Shown here: in pieces, positions 24,181 through 32,698 of the stretch
Layout: every line of letters starts with the position of its first letter
Numbering within the stretch: the stretch's first letter is position 1
DNA from: an uncultured Prevotella sp.
Lineage (GTDB): Bacteria; Bacteroidota; Bacteroidia; Bacteroidales; Bacteroidaceae
DNA length: 64,000 nucleotides
Assembly (NCBI GenBank): GCA_934256705.1
Contig: CAKQPF010000011.1
Coordinates: 1 to 64,000 of the forward strand
Direction: 5' to 3'
The notes under the pieces: generated by a model
The model's database searches: none
Seen by the model: the letters and a program-made list of their open reading frames with translations, nothing else
What the model was told of the DNA's origin: nothing
Translations under genes and position numbers: made by a program

Positions 24181-26061
24181 TTATTTGACGATGGAATCAT
24201 AATCGACCACATGCTGTATCAGTCGTTTGCGCTTGCTGTCGTACGCAGGACTGAGCGGATCAAGCTGTGGACGGTAGTATTTTGTCTTCACTCCAGTGAG
24301 TCCGAGAATCAGATGTGATGCGGCATCAGTCATGAAAGGCTTGTCCTTTGCCTTGCGGATAGCCTTCACTATGTCTGGATGCTTTCTCGCATATTTGGGC
24401 GAACAGTATATCCACATCGGTATGGAGTATTCGTTTACCGCAATGTTTCGGGTGATGTTGGTGGTATGAGTACGTCCGCAATGATGCAACGAGCCCGGTC
24501 CATACACCTCTTCACCATGGTCGGAGAAGAAGATTATGATGGCTTCCTCATCCTTGAATCTATCTACTATCGCTCCCATCACCGAGTCATTGTACCATGT
24601 GGCACAGTCGTAATAAGCGATGTTCTTCACCTCCTTCGGTGAATTAGCTGGCAGATTATAGTTGCTTGTGAAGAATTTCATCTTCTTCTTAGGGCAACGG
24701 ACGCGGTAATTGACGTGCTGTCCGATGAGATGGAAGATGGTTAAGTTGGCCTTTGGCTTGACATTAGGCACCACATATCTCAGCGTGTCGGACGCTACAA
24801 GGCGTTCATAGTCCTTCAGAAGGTCCTCATCCCATAGGTGAGTATCCTCGTTTCTCACGTCAAACTGCACCTTGCTGAGCACTTCGTCATTGAGGAAAAA
24901 GCCGCCGCTGAAGTCGTATATTGCATCTTTTGCATGAGGAAGAAACTGGTTTGTGAGGAAATTCACCTGATAACCAGCCTTGCGGAGCAACTGGCAGAAG
25001 AGGGGATAGTTGCACCAATCGCCATCATCACCTACGCAGTAAGTCGTCATCAGATGCTTGAAGACAAAGCTCGTAAGGTTCCATGGCGTAGTGGCATCGC
25101 TGAATTTGATGAGCCTTCCAGTCTTTTCCAGTGCCACTTGTCGTGGGGTAGTTTCAAAATTGTAGCCATATAACTGTGAATGCTGACGGTTATAGCTTTC
25201 ACCTATGATGAGAACAATGTTGTCAGACTTGAGTTGGCAGGTGTCAATACCTAATTCTTCAGGCGACATCCGCTCCACTTTCTCCGCTTCATCCTTCAGC
25301 GTGAAGAGCTGTTTTGCCACGAGCTCGTTGGAAAATATGCTGGAAACAAGGCGATAGACAGGCTGGTACATCTCGGCATGAGGCTTCTTGTTCATGTCTT
25401 TTTCCACGTCGCCTACGGTCTCGCATTGGTAGAATCTGTGGATGCACTTCTTGTTTGTCCATGTGTCATTCCACCCGATAACAAGGAGAGCAACCGCCAA
25501 CATGCCGAGATAGGCCTGAATCCAAAGTCGCTTGTCGGCATCAATGACAGGCATTCTGGAGCGTAATGACTGCACTTCCGCCTTCACTCTGCTACATTTC
25601 GGCAAAGTGGTGACGAGGATATGGCAGAGCAATATGAGCAATATCCACCCCAGATATGTGGTCAGAATGTCGGGAGTGACATAGGTGTAAAGAAACTCGG
25701 TCGCCTCATTGCCGGTCGTTTCGCCCACCAGAAGGAGCATGGAAGGGGAGATGGAGGAACCGAATCTCACCCAGCAGAACACGTCGATGATGGCAAGCGG
25801 GTATGCGATGGCATAGACAATGAGATGACACCAGCGCCTTATCTTCTCGGGAATGAGGCATAACAGGATGCAGATAGCATAGAGATCAGCGAATAATTCC
25901 ATCCATAGATTGTCGTAGAGTTTGGCTCCTTGCCACGTGGGAAGTTCCGATAAGGCTACGGCAATGCCGAGAATATACATGAAAAGCATGAGCATGGCGT
26001 TCTTCTTGATTGGAAACCATGCCCAACTGAATATCTTTGTTATTCCTTTTGCAATCTGCAT
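24181..26061 (-). CDS. EptA-like phosphoethanolamine transferase (sulfatase fold)
   Basis: A 626-residue inner-membrane enzyme with about five N-terminal transmembrane segments (to about residue 200) and a periplasmic alkaline-phosphatase-type domain. Metal-site motifs are NIVLIIGESYNRQHS (Glu near residue 287), a Thr-rich segment DATTPWNLTSF near 325 where the nucleophile should lie, FFSDHGEEVYG and the histidines of HHCGRTH. It probably adds phosphoethanolamine from phosphatidylethanolamine to lipid A or the glycan. The start codon is preceded by a simple-sequence hairpin. Confidence 0.82.
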   Translation of the reverse strand: MQIAKGITKIFSWAWFPIKKNAMLMLFMYILGIAVALSELPTWQGAKLYDNLWMELFADLYAICILLCLIPEKIRRWCHLIVYAIAYPLAIIDVFCWVRFGSSISPSMLLLVGETTGNEATEFLYTYVTPDILTTYLGWILLILLCHILVTTLPKCSRVKAEVQSLRSRMPVIDADKRLWIQAYLGMLAVALLVIGWNDTWTNKKCIHRFYQCETVGDVEKDMNKKPHAEMYQPVYRLVSSIFSNELVAKQLFTLKDEAEKVERMSPEELGIDTCQLKSDNIVLIIGESYNRQHSQLYGYNFETTPRQVALEKTGRLIKFSDATTPWNLTSFVFKHLMTTYCVGDDGDWCNYPLFCQLLRKAGYQVNFLTNQFLPHAKDAIYDFSGGFFLNDEVLSKVQFDVRNEDTHLWDEDLLKDYERLVASDTLRYVVPNVKPKANLTIFHLIGQHVNYRVRCPKKKMKFFTSNYNLPANSPKEVKNIAYYDCATWYNDSVMGAIVDRFKDEEAIIIFFSDHGEEVYGPGSLHHCGRTHTTNITRNIAVNEYSIPMWIYCSPKYARKHPDIVKAIRKAKDKPFMTDAASHLILGLTGVKTKYYRPQLDPLSPAYDSKRKRLIQHVVDYDSIVK

Positions 26062-26062
26062 T

Positions 26063-26207
26063 GTCTTGTTGTCTTGTGGGTTTTGTTGTCTTGTGGTTTT
26101 GTGATTTTGAGGTTTAGTTGTCTTGTTGTTTAGTTGTTTAGTTGCTTTGCAGAATGTGATTGCTGCATACTTATGCCTGAACAGCAGAGCAACTAAACCA
26201 CAAAAAC
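26063..26207. repeat. G/T-rich simple-sequence hairpin, copy 3
   Basis: Runs of TTGTCTTGTGGGTTTTGTTG and TTAGTTGTTTAGTTGCTTTG on the left pair with GAGCAACTAAACCACAAAAA (26188-26207) on the right. It fills the spacer between upp and the EptA-like gene, both on the minus strand. Confidence 0.5.
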
Positions 26208-26867
26208 TTATAATTTACCTCCATATTCCAGGTCTCCGGCGTCGCCAAGACCAGGGACTATGTACTTCTGCTCATTGAGAATAGGGTCGATAGCACCGCA
26301 ATAAAGCTCGAATTCATCGCTCGGGAAGTGCTTTCTCATAAATTCCACACCTGTCTTTGAGGCGATGACAGAAGCGAATATGGTGCGTGCCGGCTTGCTC
26401 TTTGATAGGAATGCCTCGTAAGCAAGCTCCATACTGCCGCCTGTAGCGAGCATCGGATCCACGATGATAAGCGTCTTTCCGGTGAGGTCAGGCGTGGCAA
26501 TATACTCGATTTTGATGCCTACCTTCGTGGCTTCCTTGTCCCTATAGTAACGATATGCTGAGACAAAGGCATTCTCTGCCTTGTCAAAATAGCTGAGAAA
26601 GCCCTCATGCAGCGGCAGTCCGGCACGGAAAACGGTGGCGAGAACTATCTTGTCAGTAGGCAGTTTCACTGCAATGTCATCGAGAGGCGTATTGACTGTG
26701 GTTTCATTATATGCCAATGTCTTGCTTATCTCGTATGCCATTATCTGTCCGATACGCTTTATGTTGTTACGGAAGAGAAGGGGATTCTTCTGATAATCCT
26801 TGTCGCGGAGCTCGCTGAGGAAAAGGTTTAGCAGGGTGTCCTGCTTGGAGAAATTGATAACTTTCAT
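26208..26867 (-). CDS. upp: Uracil phosphoribosyltransferase
   Basis: Salvages uracil: uracil + PRPP to UMP + PPi. The PRPP loop is in LIIVDPMLATGGSM and the C-terminal uracil-binding part is YIVPGLGDAGDLEYGG. The 219-residue length is typical when starting at ATG 26867 (MKVINFSKQDTLLNLFLSEL); an extension to 26939 has no conserved residues. It is a single gene. Confidence 0.93.
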   Translation of the reverse strand: MKVINFSKQDTLLNLFLSELRDKDYQKNPLLFRNNIKRIGQIMAYEISKTLAYNETTVNTPLDDIAVKLPTDKIVLATVFRAGLPLHEGFLSYFDKAENAFVSAYRYYRDKEATKVGIKIEYIATPDLTGKTLIIVDPMLATGGSMELAYEAFLSKSKPARTIFASVIASKTGVEFMRKHFPSDEFELYCGAIDPILNEQKYIVPGLGDAGDLEYGGKL

Positions 26868-26974
26868 GTAGGTAAAAGGATTAGAATTTTGTTTTGATAA
26901 GTTGGTAATCAGAATTATTCCTGCAATAATGAAAGGCATTTGTTTTCATCCATTCATTATCAAAATAATAATGA

Positions 26975-27547
26975 TTATCTATTCTTGGCGTTATTGCGTA
27001 GATATTGAGCCACTTTAGGGCAGACATACGGGGAGATATCTTTGCCATTGCGCAGTAATTGCCTTATCATCGTGCTCGAAATGTCCATCTCCGGCATCCT
27101 GACAATGCTGACAGAATGGGGTAGGGACGTAGTGTATATCGTGCTGTCCTTGCGTGGATAGACGATGATGTGATAGTCACGGAGTATCTCTTCATGGTGT
27201 GCCCAGTGATGGAAGATGTCCCAGTTGTCCCCACCTATTATAATATAGAACTCATTTTCCGGGTAGTCCTTGCTCAGATGCTGGAGGGTATTCCATGTGT
27301 AGGATGGTCTTTCGAGATGGAATTCGTAGTCGGAGGCCTTGAGGTCAGGCTCCTTTTCCAGCGCAAGACGTACCATTTCGAGCCTGTCTTTCTCGTCCAT
27401 CAGTCCCTCCTGTTGCTTCAATGGATTGTGAGGTGTGACCATAAACCACACCTCATCAAGCCCGGCTTCCCTGCAGATGGTGCTTGCCAGCTTGACATGA
27501 GCATTATGGATGGGATTGAAAGACCCACCGAAAAGTCCTATTTTCAC
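26975..27547 (-). CDS. nadD: Nicotinate-nucleotide adenylyltransferase
   Basis: Makes deamido-NAD from nicotinate mononucleotide and ATP in NAD synthesis. Motifs are GLFGGSFNPIHNAHVKLA at residues 4-21 (the HxxH nucleotidyltransferase signature), IIGGDNWDIFHHW, and the C-terminal ISSTMIRQLL (SSTxxR). Its start codon overlaps the gmk stop by 4 nt (ATGA), so yicC, gmk and nadD appear to form one transcript. Confidence 0.95.
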   Translation of the reverse strand: MKIGLFGGSFNPIHNAHVKLASTICREAGLDEVWFMVTPHNPLKQQEGLMDEKDRLEMVRLALEKEPDLKASDYEFHLERPSYTWNTLQHLSKDYPENEFYIIIGGDNWDIFHHWAHHEEILRDYHIIVYPRKDSTIYTTSLPHSVSIVRMPEMDISSTMIRQLLRNGKDISPYVCPKVAQYLRNNAKNR

Positions 27548-28161
27548 TTGTCCAGAAATTCGTTTATGGCATTGAGAGTGTCGGCTTTAGCCTTTTCGAG
27601 GTCGTCATTGACGATTACCACGTCGAATTTTTCAGCGAAGGTAAGCTCATAACTCGCCTTGCTCAGCCTCTGCTCTATCACCTCCTGGGCATCAGTAGCG
27701 CGGCCTTCAAGGCGTCGGCGCAGTTCTTCGATTGAAGGAGGTTGGATGAAAATGCTCAGAGCCTTGCTGCCATATTGGCGCTTTATGTTGCATCCGCCTT
27801 TGACATCAATGTCGAACACCACGTTCTGACCATTCTCAGTCATCTCTGTCACCTGGGATTTCAGCGTGCCATAGTATTTGTCTGTATATACTTCTTCATA
27901 CTCCACGAAGGCTTCCTGCGCTATTTTCTCCTTGAATTCAGCAGGAGAGAGGAAGAAATACTCCACGCCGTTCTGCTCCGTTCCGCGAGGTGCACGGGTG
28001 GTACATGATATGCTGAAGTGCATGTTCAGTTCGGGATGTTCCTTCATCAGCCACTGTACTATCGTTGACTTGCCGCTGCCTGACGGTGCGGAGAAGATGA
28101 GAAGGCGGCCTTTTGACTCTGTCATTGCCGTGTTTTCTGTTGCTGTTTTATTGCAGTTCAT
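27544..28161 (-). CDS. gmk: Guanylate kinase
   Basis: Phosphorylates GMP to GDP with ATP. The P-loop is SAPSGSGKST at about residues 24-33; GMP-binding residues lie in SCTTRAPRGTEQNGVEYFF and VFDIDVKGG. The 205 residues include a 12-residue N-terminal extension; an ATG at 28125 (MTESKGRLLIF) would give the more usual length, and the choice is not settled by the weak ribosome-binding sites. It is the middle gene of the yicC-gmk-nadD run. Confidence 0.95.
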   Translation of the reverse strand: MNCNKTATENTAMTESKGRLLIFSAPSGSGKSTIVQWLMKEHPELNMHFSISCTTRAPRGTEQNGVEYFFLSPAEFKEKIAQEAFVEYEEVYTDKYYGTLKSQVTEMTENGQNVVFDIDVKGGCNIKRQYGSKALSIFIQPPSIEELRRRLEGRATDAQEVIEQRLSKASYELTFAEKFDVVIVNDDLEKAKADTLNAINEFLDK

Positions 28162-28256
28162 TTTCTTGTCGTTGCGTAAGTTTTACGTTATGATGTTGGT
28201 AAACAGGTGGTTTCTGTTGGCGGAATAACAGATGCCACCCATTTGGAATGTATCTA

Positions 28257-29159
28257 TTACAAAGCGTTCAGCACCTGTTCCTTGATCTGTTCCAGTTCAT
28301 CCTTCATCTTTACCACGATGTTCTGCATCTCGGCCTGGTTGCTCTTGGAGCCGGTAGTATTGATTTCACGTCCCATTTCCTGCGCTATGAATCCCAGTTT
28401 CTTGCCCTGTCCGCCTTCAGTTTCCGCCATTGTCTCGCGGAAATAGTTGAGATGGTTGGCCAGACGCTGCTTTTCTTCGGATATATCGAGCTTCTCGATG
28501 TAATAGATGAGTTCCTGTTCGAGACGGTTTTTGTCGTATTCTATCTCAGGAATAGACTTCAGTCCGTCAATGATACGAGTGCGGATTTTCTCCACTCTCG
28601 CTTTCTCATAAGGCTCGATGCTGAGCATGAGAGCCTCGATATTGTCGATTTTCTCATTGAATTTCTTCTCCAATGCAGCTCCTTCCTGCTTGCGGAAGTT
28701 CACGAGAGCGCAGAGAGCATCGTCGATAGCCTGTCTTACCACAGTCCATTCCTCGTCAGAAAGTTCCTCGATTTCCTGGCGGGACATGACATCCGGCATA
28801 CGCATCAGCACCTTCATCCAGTCGCTTGCGGTGTTTGCGTCGTTGGTTTCCAGGGTTGAAAGCCCGAGTCTCTTTGCCACATCCTGCAGCTGACGGTAAT
28901 AGTTCTCTATGAGAGCTACATTGATAGGTGCAGCTTCAGTGGCGGCATCCTTCTCTATCCAGATGGCGAAATCCACTTTTCCGCGGATTACTTTCTGCTG
29001 AATCATCTGCCTAATCTCCATCTCTTTCTCGCGATAGAGCGGAGCAACGCGTGTAGAGAGGTCGAGCGCTTTGCTGTTCAGCGATTTTATCTCTACGCTT
29101 ATCTTTTTCTCATTAAAAGTGGCTACAGCCTTGCCATAACCGGTCATTGATAGTATCAT
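28257..29159 (-). CDS. yicC: YicC-family endoribonuclease
   Basis: A 300-residue member of the YicC family (YicC_N plus DUF1732), metal-dependent endoribonucleases linked to RNA turnover. Signatures are SMTGYGKAV at the start, VEIKSLNSKALDLSTR, and the C-terminal LGFIAQEMGREINTTGSKSN. A coiled-coil stretch spans about residues 195-270. A -7 box at 29186-29193 precedes it, divergent from tsaB. Confidence 0.93.
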   Translation of the reverse strand: MILSMTGYGKAVATFNEKKISVEIKSLNSKALDLSTRVAPLYREKEMEIRQMIQQKVIRGKVDFAIWIEKDAATEAAPINVALIENYYRQLQDVAKRLGLSTLETNDANTASDWMKVLMRMPDVMSRQEIEELSDEEWTVVRQAIDDALCALVNFRKQEGAALEKKFNEKIDNIEALMLSIEPYEKARVEKIRTRIIDGLKSIPEIEYDKNRLEQELIYYIEKLDISEEKQRLANHLNYFRETMAETEGGQGKKLGFIAQEMGREINTTGSKSNQAEMQNIVVKMKDELEQIKEQVLNAL

Positions 29160-29185
29160 TTGCTTGTTTTTTCGTTAAATTTCTG

Positions 29186-29193
29186 CAAAAGTA
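29186..29193 (-). promoter_or_regulatory. Promoter -7 box of the yicC-gmk-nadD run
   Basis: Minus strand TACTTTTG (TAnnTTTG), 27 bp before the yicC start codon. It is back to back with the tsaB -7 box. Confidence 0.5.
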
Positions 29194-29215
29194 CAAAAAA
29201 TAGAGGGAAAATGAG

Positions 29216-29223
29216 TATATTTG
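29216..29223 (+). promoter_or_regulatory. Promoter -7 box of tsaB
   Basis: TATATTTG, 28 bp before the tsaB start codon; the two divergent -7 boxes are 22 bp apart. Confidence 0.5.
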
Positions 29224-29250
29224 CACATTATTTTAGAAATAAAGTGGATT

Positions 29251-29961
29251 ATGTCCTGTATTTTACACATAGAAACGAGTACAAACGTATGCTCGGTGGC
29301 TGTAAGCCATGATGGTACGATAATATACGAGAAGGAAGATTTCTCCGGTCCAAACCATGCTGAAAAGCTTGGAGTTTATGTCGATGAAGCATTGAGTTTC
29401 ATTGACAATAGCCTTATTCCCCTTGACGCAGTGGCGGTAAGTAGCGGTCCTGGTTCATACACCGGACTGCGTATCGGCGTGTCAATGGCAAAGGGAATAT
29501 GCTATGGTCGCGATGCAAAGCTTATCAGTGTGCCGACTCTTGAGCTCCTTTGTGTGCCGGTATTGCTCGGTGAAAAGGTGCCAGAAGAGGTGGAAGGGCT
29601 CGGCGAACCTTTGCTTTGCCCTATGCTTGATGCACGCCGTATGGAGGTGTATGCCGGTATATGGAACCGTGCTCTCAAGCCTGTCAGGGAGATAGGTGCC
29701 GACATTGTGGACGGAGAAACGTATAAAGAACTGCTCGATAAGCATCCTGTCTATTTCTTCGGAAACGGTGCTGCCAAGTGCATGGAAGCGATAAATCATC
29801 CTAATGCGCATCTCATCGAAGGCATAAACCCTATTGCCAAGAACATGATGCCACTGGCCGAGCGCCGTTTCAACAATGGAATGACTGAGGATGTCGCCTA
29901 TTTTGTGCCGTCATATCTCAAGGATTACGTTGCAAAACTGCCGAAGAATCTCCTGAAATAA
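29251..29961 (+). CDS. tsaB: tRNA threonylcarbamoyladenosine synthesis protein TsaB
   Basis: A partner of TsaD and TsaE in t6A37 modification of ANN-decoding tRNAs. The 236-residue ASKHA-fold protein shows ILHIETSTNVCSVAVS, the dimer-forming segment AVSSGPGSYTGLRIGVSMAK and MLDARRMEVYAG. It starts at ATG 29251; an upstream frame extension lacks conservation and would overlap the promoter. Followed by a tandem repeat array. Confidence 0.94.
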   Translation: MSCILHIETSTNVCSVAVSHDGTIIYEKEDFSGPNHAEKLGVYVDEALSFIDNSLIPLDAVAVSSGPGSYTGLRIGVSMAKGICYGRDAKLISVPTLELLCVPVLLGEKVPEEVEGLGEPLLCPMLDARRMEVYAGIWNRALKPVREIGADIVDGETYKELLDKHPVYFFGNGAAKCMEAINHPNAHLIEGINPIAKNMMPLAERRFNNGMTEDVAYFVPSYLKDYVAKLPKNLLK

Positions 29962-29990
29962 GGACTCCAGACACAGCAACCATCGCGCTT

Positions 29991-30166
29991 TCAGCCAACA
30001 GTGCCTCAATTATCCGCCACTGTGAGCGGCATTCTCAGCCAACAGTGCCTCAATTATCCGCCACTGTGAGCAGCATTCTCAGCCAACAGTGCCTCAATTA
30101 TCCACCACTGTGAGCCGCCCTCTCAGCCAACAGTATCTCAATTATCCGCCACTGTGCCAGCCGCGT
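29991..30166 (+). repeat. 44-bp tandem repeat, four copies
   Basis: Units start at 29991, 30035, 30079 and 30123. Each carries ACAGTG and, 14 nt later, CACTGT, which pair as a short hairpin; the second half CCGCCACTGTG is the same string that precedes the leader hairpins. The last unit runs straight into leader hairpin H1. There are no spacers, so it is not a CRISPR array. Confidence 0.85.
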
Positions 30167-30176
30167 TACCGGCTGG
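30146..30176 (+). promoter_or_regulatory. Leader hairpin H1, before DUF4290 gene
   Basis: CCGCCACTGTG followed by stem CCAGCCG, loop CGTTAC, stem CGGCTGG. It ends 44 nt before the start codon at 30221. Related hairpins are at 41290, 44290, 48704 and 61638, all on the plus strand and all before a start codon. Confidence 0.65.
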
Positions 30177-30220
30177 AATACAAAGGAAAAAAAGAAGAAT
30201 CTCAACCCCCAATCACCAAG

Positions 30221-30832
30221 ATGAACATCGAAGGACTCGATTATAACACCCAGCGAGAGAAAATACGTCTCAACCAATACGGCAGGGAAATCCAGCAAAT
30301 GGTGGATTACTGCGTAGCATTGCCGACCAAAGAAGAGCGTCAGGAGTGCGCAGAGACCATCATTGCCACGATGAGACGCATGACTCCATCGACCCAGAAC
30401 AATGCAGACCGTATGCAGACGCTATGGGATCACCTCGCATTGATGAGCAATTTCCAGCTCGACATTGACTATCCTGTGGAGATAACGACAGAGGAAAAAC
30501 TCATGTCAAAGCCATCTCCTGTGCCTTATCCGGCGAAAACAATCTATGTACGCCACTATGGACAGTCCCTTTTCCAGATATTTGACCGGCTCAAGACCAT
30601 GGAGCCGGGAGAGGAAAGGGACACTCTCGTGGCAAGAACTGCCAATCAGATGAAGCGCTGCCTTCTCATGTATGGCCATGGTAACGGCGATGCGGAGAAA
30701 GTGGCTGATGACCTTGCACGCTTCACTGATGGCAAGATACAGCTCGATATCGACAATTTCAAATTCGACAAGATAGACGTCAGGTCAATGCAACAGCAGC
30801 AGACCAATAACAAAAAGAAAAAGAAGAAGTAA
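30221..30832 (+). CDS. DUF4290 protein
   Basis: A 203-residue soluble protein with the DUF4290 signature (GLDYNTQREKIRLNQYGREI, QMVDYCVALPTKEER, RMTPSTQNNADRMQTLWDHL) and a basic Asn/Lys tail (QQQQTNNKKKKKK). The family is Bacteroidota-specific and of unknown role. It usually lies beside murA, as here (5 bp between them), which suggests a link to envelope growth. An upstream frame from 30089 would translate the tandem repeats; ATG 30221 starts at the conserved MNIEGLDYN. Confidence 0.88.
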   Translation: MNIEGLDYNTQREKIRLNQYGREIQQMVDYCVALPTKEERQECAETIIATMRRMTPSTQNNADRMQTLWDHLALMSNFQLDIDYPVEITTEEKLMSKPSPVPYPAKTIYVRHYGQSLFQIFDRLKTMEPGEERDTLVARTANQMKRCLLMYGHGNGDAEKVADDLARFTDGKIQLDIDNFKFDKIDVRSMQQQQTNNKKKKKK

Positions 30833-30837
30833 CCATC

Positions 30838-32142
30838 ATGGATGCATTTATCATTGAAGGCGGTCATCCGCTGTGCGGAACCATTACTCCACAGGGCGCG
30901 AAGAATGAAGCCCTGGAGGTAATATGTGCCACATTGCTCACTGATGAGGAGGTTACGATTGACAACATTCCTGATATCCTCGATGTCAACAATCTCATTC
31001 AGCTGCTCGTAGATATAGGCGTGAAGGTCAGAAAGCTTGGTGTAGGAAAATATTCTTTCCAGTCTTCCGATCTCAATCTGGAGTATCTCCACAGTGATGG
31101 GTTTGTGATGAAGTGTGCCGCTCTTCGCGGTTCGGTGCTGATGATAGGTCCGTTGCTCGGACGTTTCGGCTGTGCTACAGTGGCAAAGCCGGGCGGTGAC
31201 AAGATAGGACGCCGTCGTCTCGACACCCATTTCCTCGGTTTCAATAAGCTCGGTGCGAAATATGAACGCGTCGAGGGACGTGATGTGTACGAACTTCACG
31301 CTGACAGACTGAAGGGATGCTATATGCTTCTCGATGAGGCTTCCGTGACCGGTACGGCAAATATCATCATGGCGGCTGTCCTTGCGGAAGGCACTACGAC
31401 CATTTACAATGCGGCTTGTGAGCCTTATATACAGCAGCTCTGCACCATGCTCAATGCTATGGGAGCGAAGATTTCCGGCATTGCGTCCAATCTTCTCGTC
31501 ATTGAGGGCGTGGAAAAACTGCATGGAGCTGCCCACAGGTTGCTGCCTGACATGATTGAGGTGGGCTCTTTCATAGCCATGGCGGCTATGGTGGGCAATG
31601 GCATTACCATCAAGGATGCTTCCATAAGGAACCTCGGAGTGATTCCTGATGCCTTCCGTCGTCTCGGCATTCATATCGATGAAATAGGCGATGACCTCTT
31701 CATTCCTCATCATGACCATTACCAGATAGAGTCTTTCATCGACGGAACGATAATGACTCTCAGCGATGCTCCGTGGCCTGGACTCACTCCTGACCTGCTG
31801 AGCGTGCTGCTCGTGGTGGCTACCCAGGCGAAGGGATCGGTGCTGATACATCAGAAGATGTTCGAGAGCCGCCTCTTCTTTGTCGATAAACTCATAGATA
31901 TGGGAGCGCAGATCATTCTCTGTGACCCTCATCGCGCTGTCGTGGTGGGACTTGATTCCTCCAAGCACCTGCGTTCAGGACGTATGTCCAGCCCGGATAT
32001 CCGTGCAGGAATAGCTCTCCTTATTGCCGCTCTCAGTGCCGACGGAACATCCCAGATCAACAATATTTCGCAGATTGACCGTGGCTATGAGAATATCGAA
32101 GCCCGCCTGAATGCCCTTGGTGCAAAGATTACCCGCATATGA
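30838..32142 (+). CDS. murA: UDP-N-acetylglucosamine 1-carboxyvinyltransferase (Asp-type)
   Basis: First committed step of peptidoglycan synthesis: transfers enolpyruvate from PEP to UDP-GlcNAc. Conserved residues include Lys22-Asn23 (AKNEALEV) and a C-terminal Arg in DIRAGIALLIA. In the active-site loop the usual Cys (E. coli Cys115, in PGGCxIGxR) is Asp121 here: KPGGDKIGRRR. Asp at this place is known from Mycobacterium, Chlamydia and Borrelia MurA and makes the enzyme insensitive to fosfomycin. The stop overlaps rimM by 4 nt. Confidence 0.95.
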   Translation: MDAFIIEGGHPLCGTITPQGAKNEALEVICATLLTDEEVTIDNIPDILDVNNLIQLLVDIGVKVRKLGVGKYSFQSSDLNLEYLHSDGFVMKCAALRGSVLMIGPLLGRFGCATVAKPGGDKIGRRRLDTHFLGFNKLGAKYERVEGRDVYELHADRLKGCYMLLDEASVTGTANIIMAAVLAEGTTTIYNAACEPYIQQLCTMLNAMGAKISGIASNLLVIEGVEKLHGAAHRLLPDMIEVGSFIAMAAMVGNGITIKDASIRNLGVIPDAFRRLGIHIDEIGDDLFIPHHDHYQIESFIDGTIMTLSDAPWPGLTPDLLSVLLVVATQAKGSVLIHQKMFESRLFFVDKLIDMGAQIILCDPHRAVVVGLDSSKHLRSGRMSSPDIRAGIALLIAALSADGTSQINNISQIDRGYENIEARLNALGAKITRI

Positions 32143-32651
32143 TCAGACAAGAAGATGTATATAAAATAGGTGTAATAGGCAAGACGCACGGCGTGAAAGG
32201 CGAACTGTCTGTCCAGATTGACGATGATGTCTTCGACCGTGTGGATGCTGATTACCTCGTGCTCTCGCTCGATGGAATACTTGTTCCCTTCTTTCTGGAG
32301 GAATACAGGTTCAAGAGTGACGAAGTGGCGCTCATCAAATTCCTCAATATTGACACCCAGGAACGTGCCCGTGAACTTACAGGTACGGAGGTGTTCTTCC
32401 CCCGTTCGCTGGCGGAAGACGGTGCTGATGCTCCGTTGTCAAAGGCGCAGATAGTGGGATTCTCCATCGTCAATGACGGCAATGGCAAAGAGGTGGGACG
32501 CATTGCGCATATTGATGACACTACCGTCAATACGCTTTTCGAACTTGAGGACGGCACTCTTATCCCTGCCACCGACGATATGGTGGTGGAGATAGACCTT
32601 GATAATCGCATTATTAGGATGAACCTCCCGGAGGGACTCCTCGATCTCTAA
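32139..32651 (+). CDS. rimM: Ribosome maturation factor RimM
   Basis: Assists 30S subunit assembly by binding near ribosomal protein S19 and the 16S rRNA head. The 170 residues show the N-terminal beta-barrel (KIGVIGKTHGVKGELSVQID) and the C-terminal PRC barrel (VGFSIVNDGNGKEVGRIAHI, EIDLDNRIIRMNLPEGLLDL). Its ATG lies within the murA stop (ATGA), so the pair is co-translated. Confidence 0.93.
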   Translation: MIRQEDVYKIGVIGKTHGVKGELSVQIDDDVFDRVDADYLVLSLDGILVPFFLEEYRFKSDEVALIKFLNIDTQERARELTGTEVFFPRSLAEDGADAPLSKAQIVGFSIVNDGNGKEVGRIAHIDDTTVNTLFELEDGTLIPATDDMVVEIDLDNRIIRMNLPEGLLDL

Positions 32652-32698
32652 GCCCCTATTTGATGACTTTCAGCGCATCATGTAATCATAATGACAAG

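Noticed and set aside
29991..30166. CRISPR array
   Set aside because: The four 44-bp units are directly adjacent, with no variable spacers, and there are no cas genes.
30089..30220. Earlier start for the DUF4290 protein
   Set aside because: It would translate the tandem repeats and the leader hairpin.
30646..31968. 440-codon minus-strand frame opposite murA
   Set aside because: Long, but a shadow of murA; the plus-strand protein has full family motifs.
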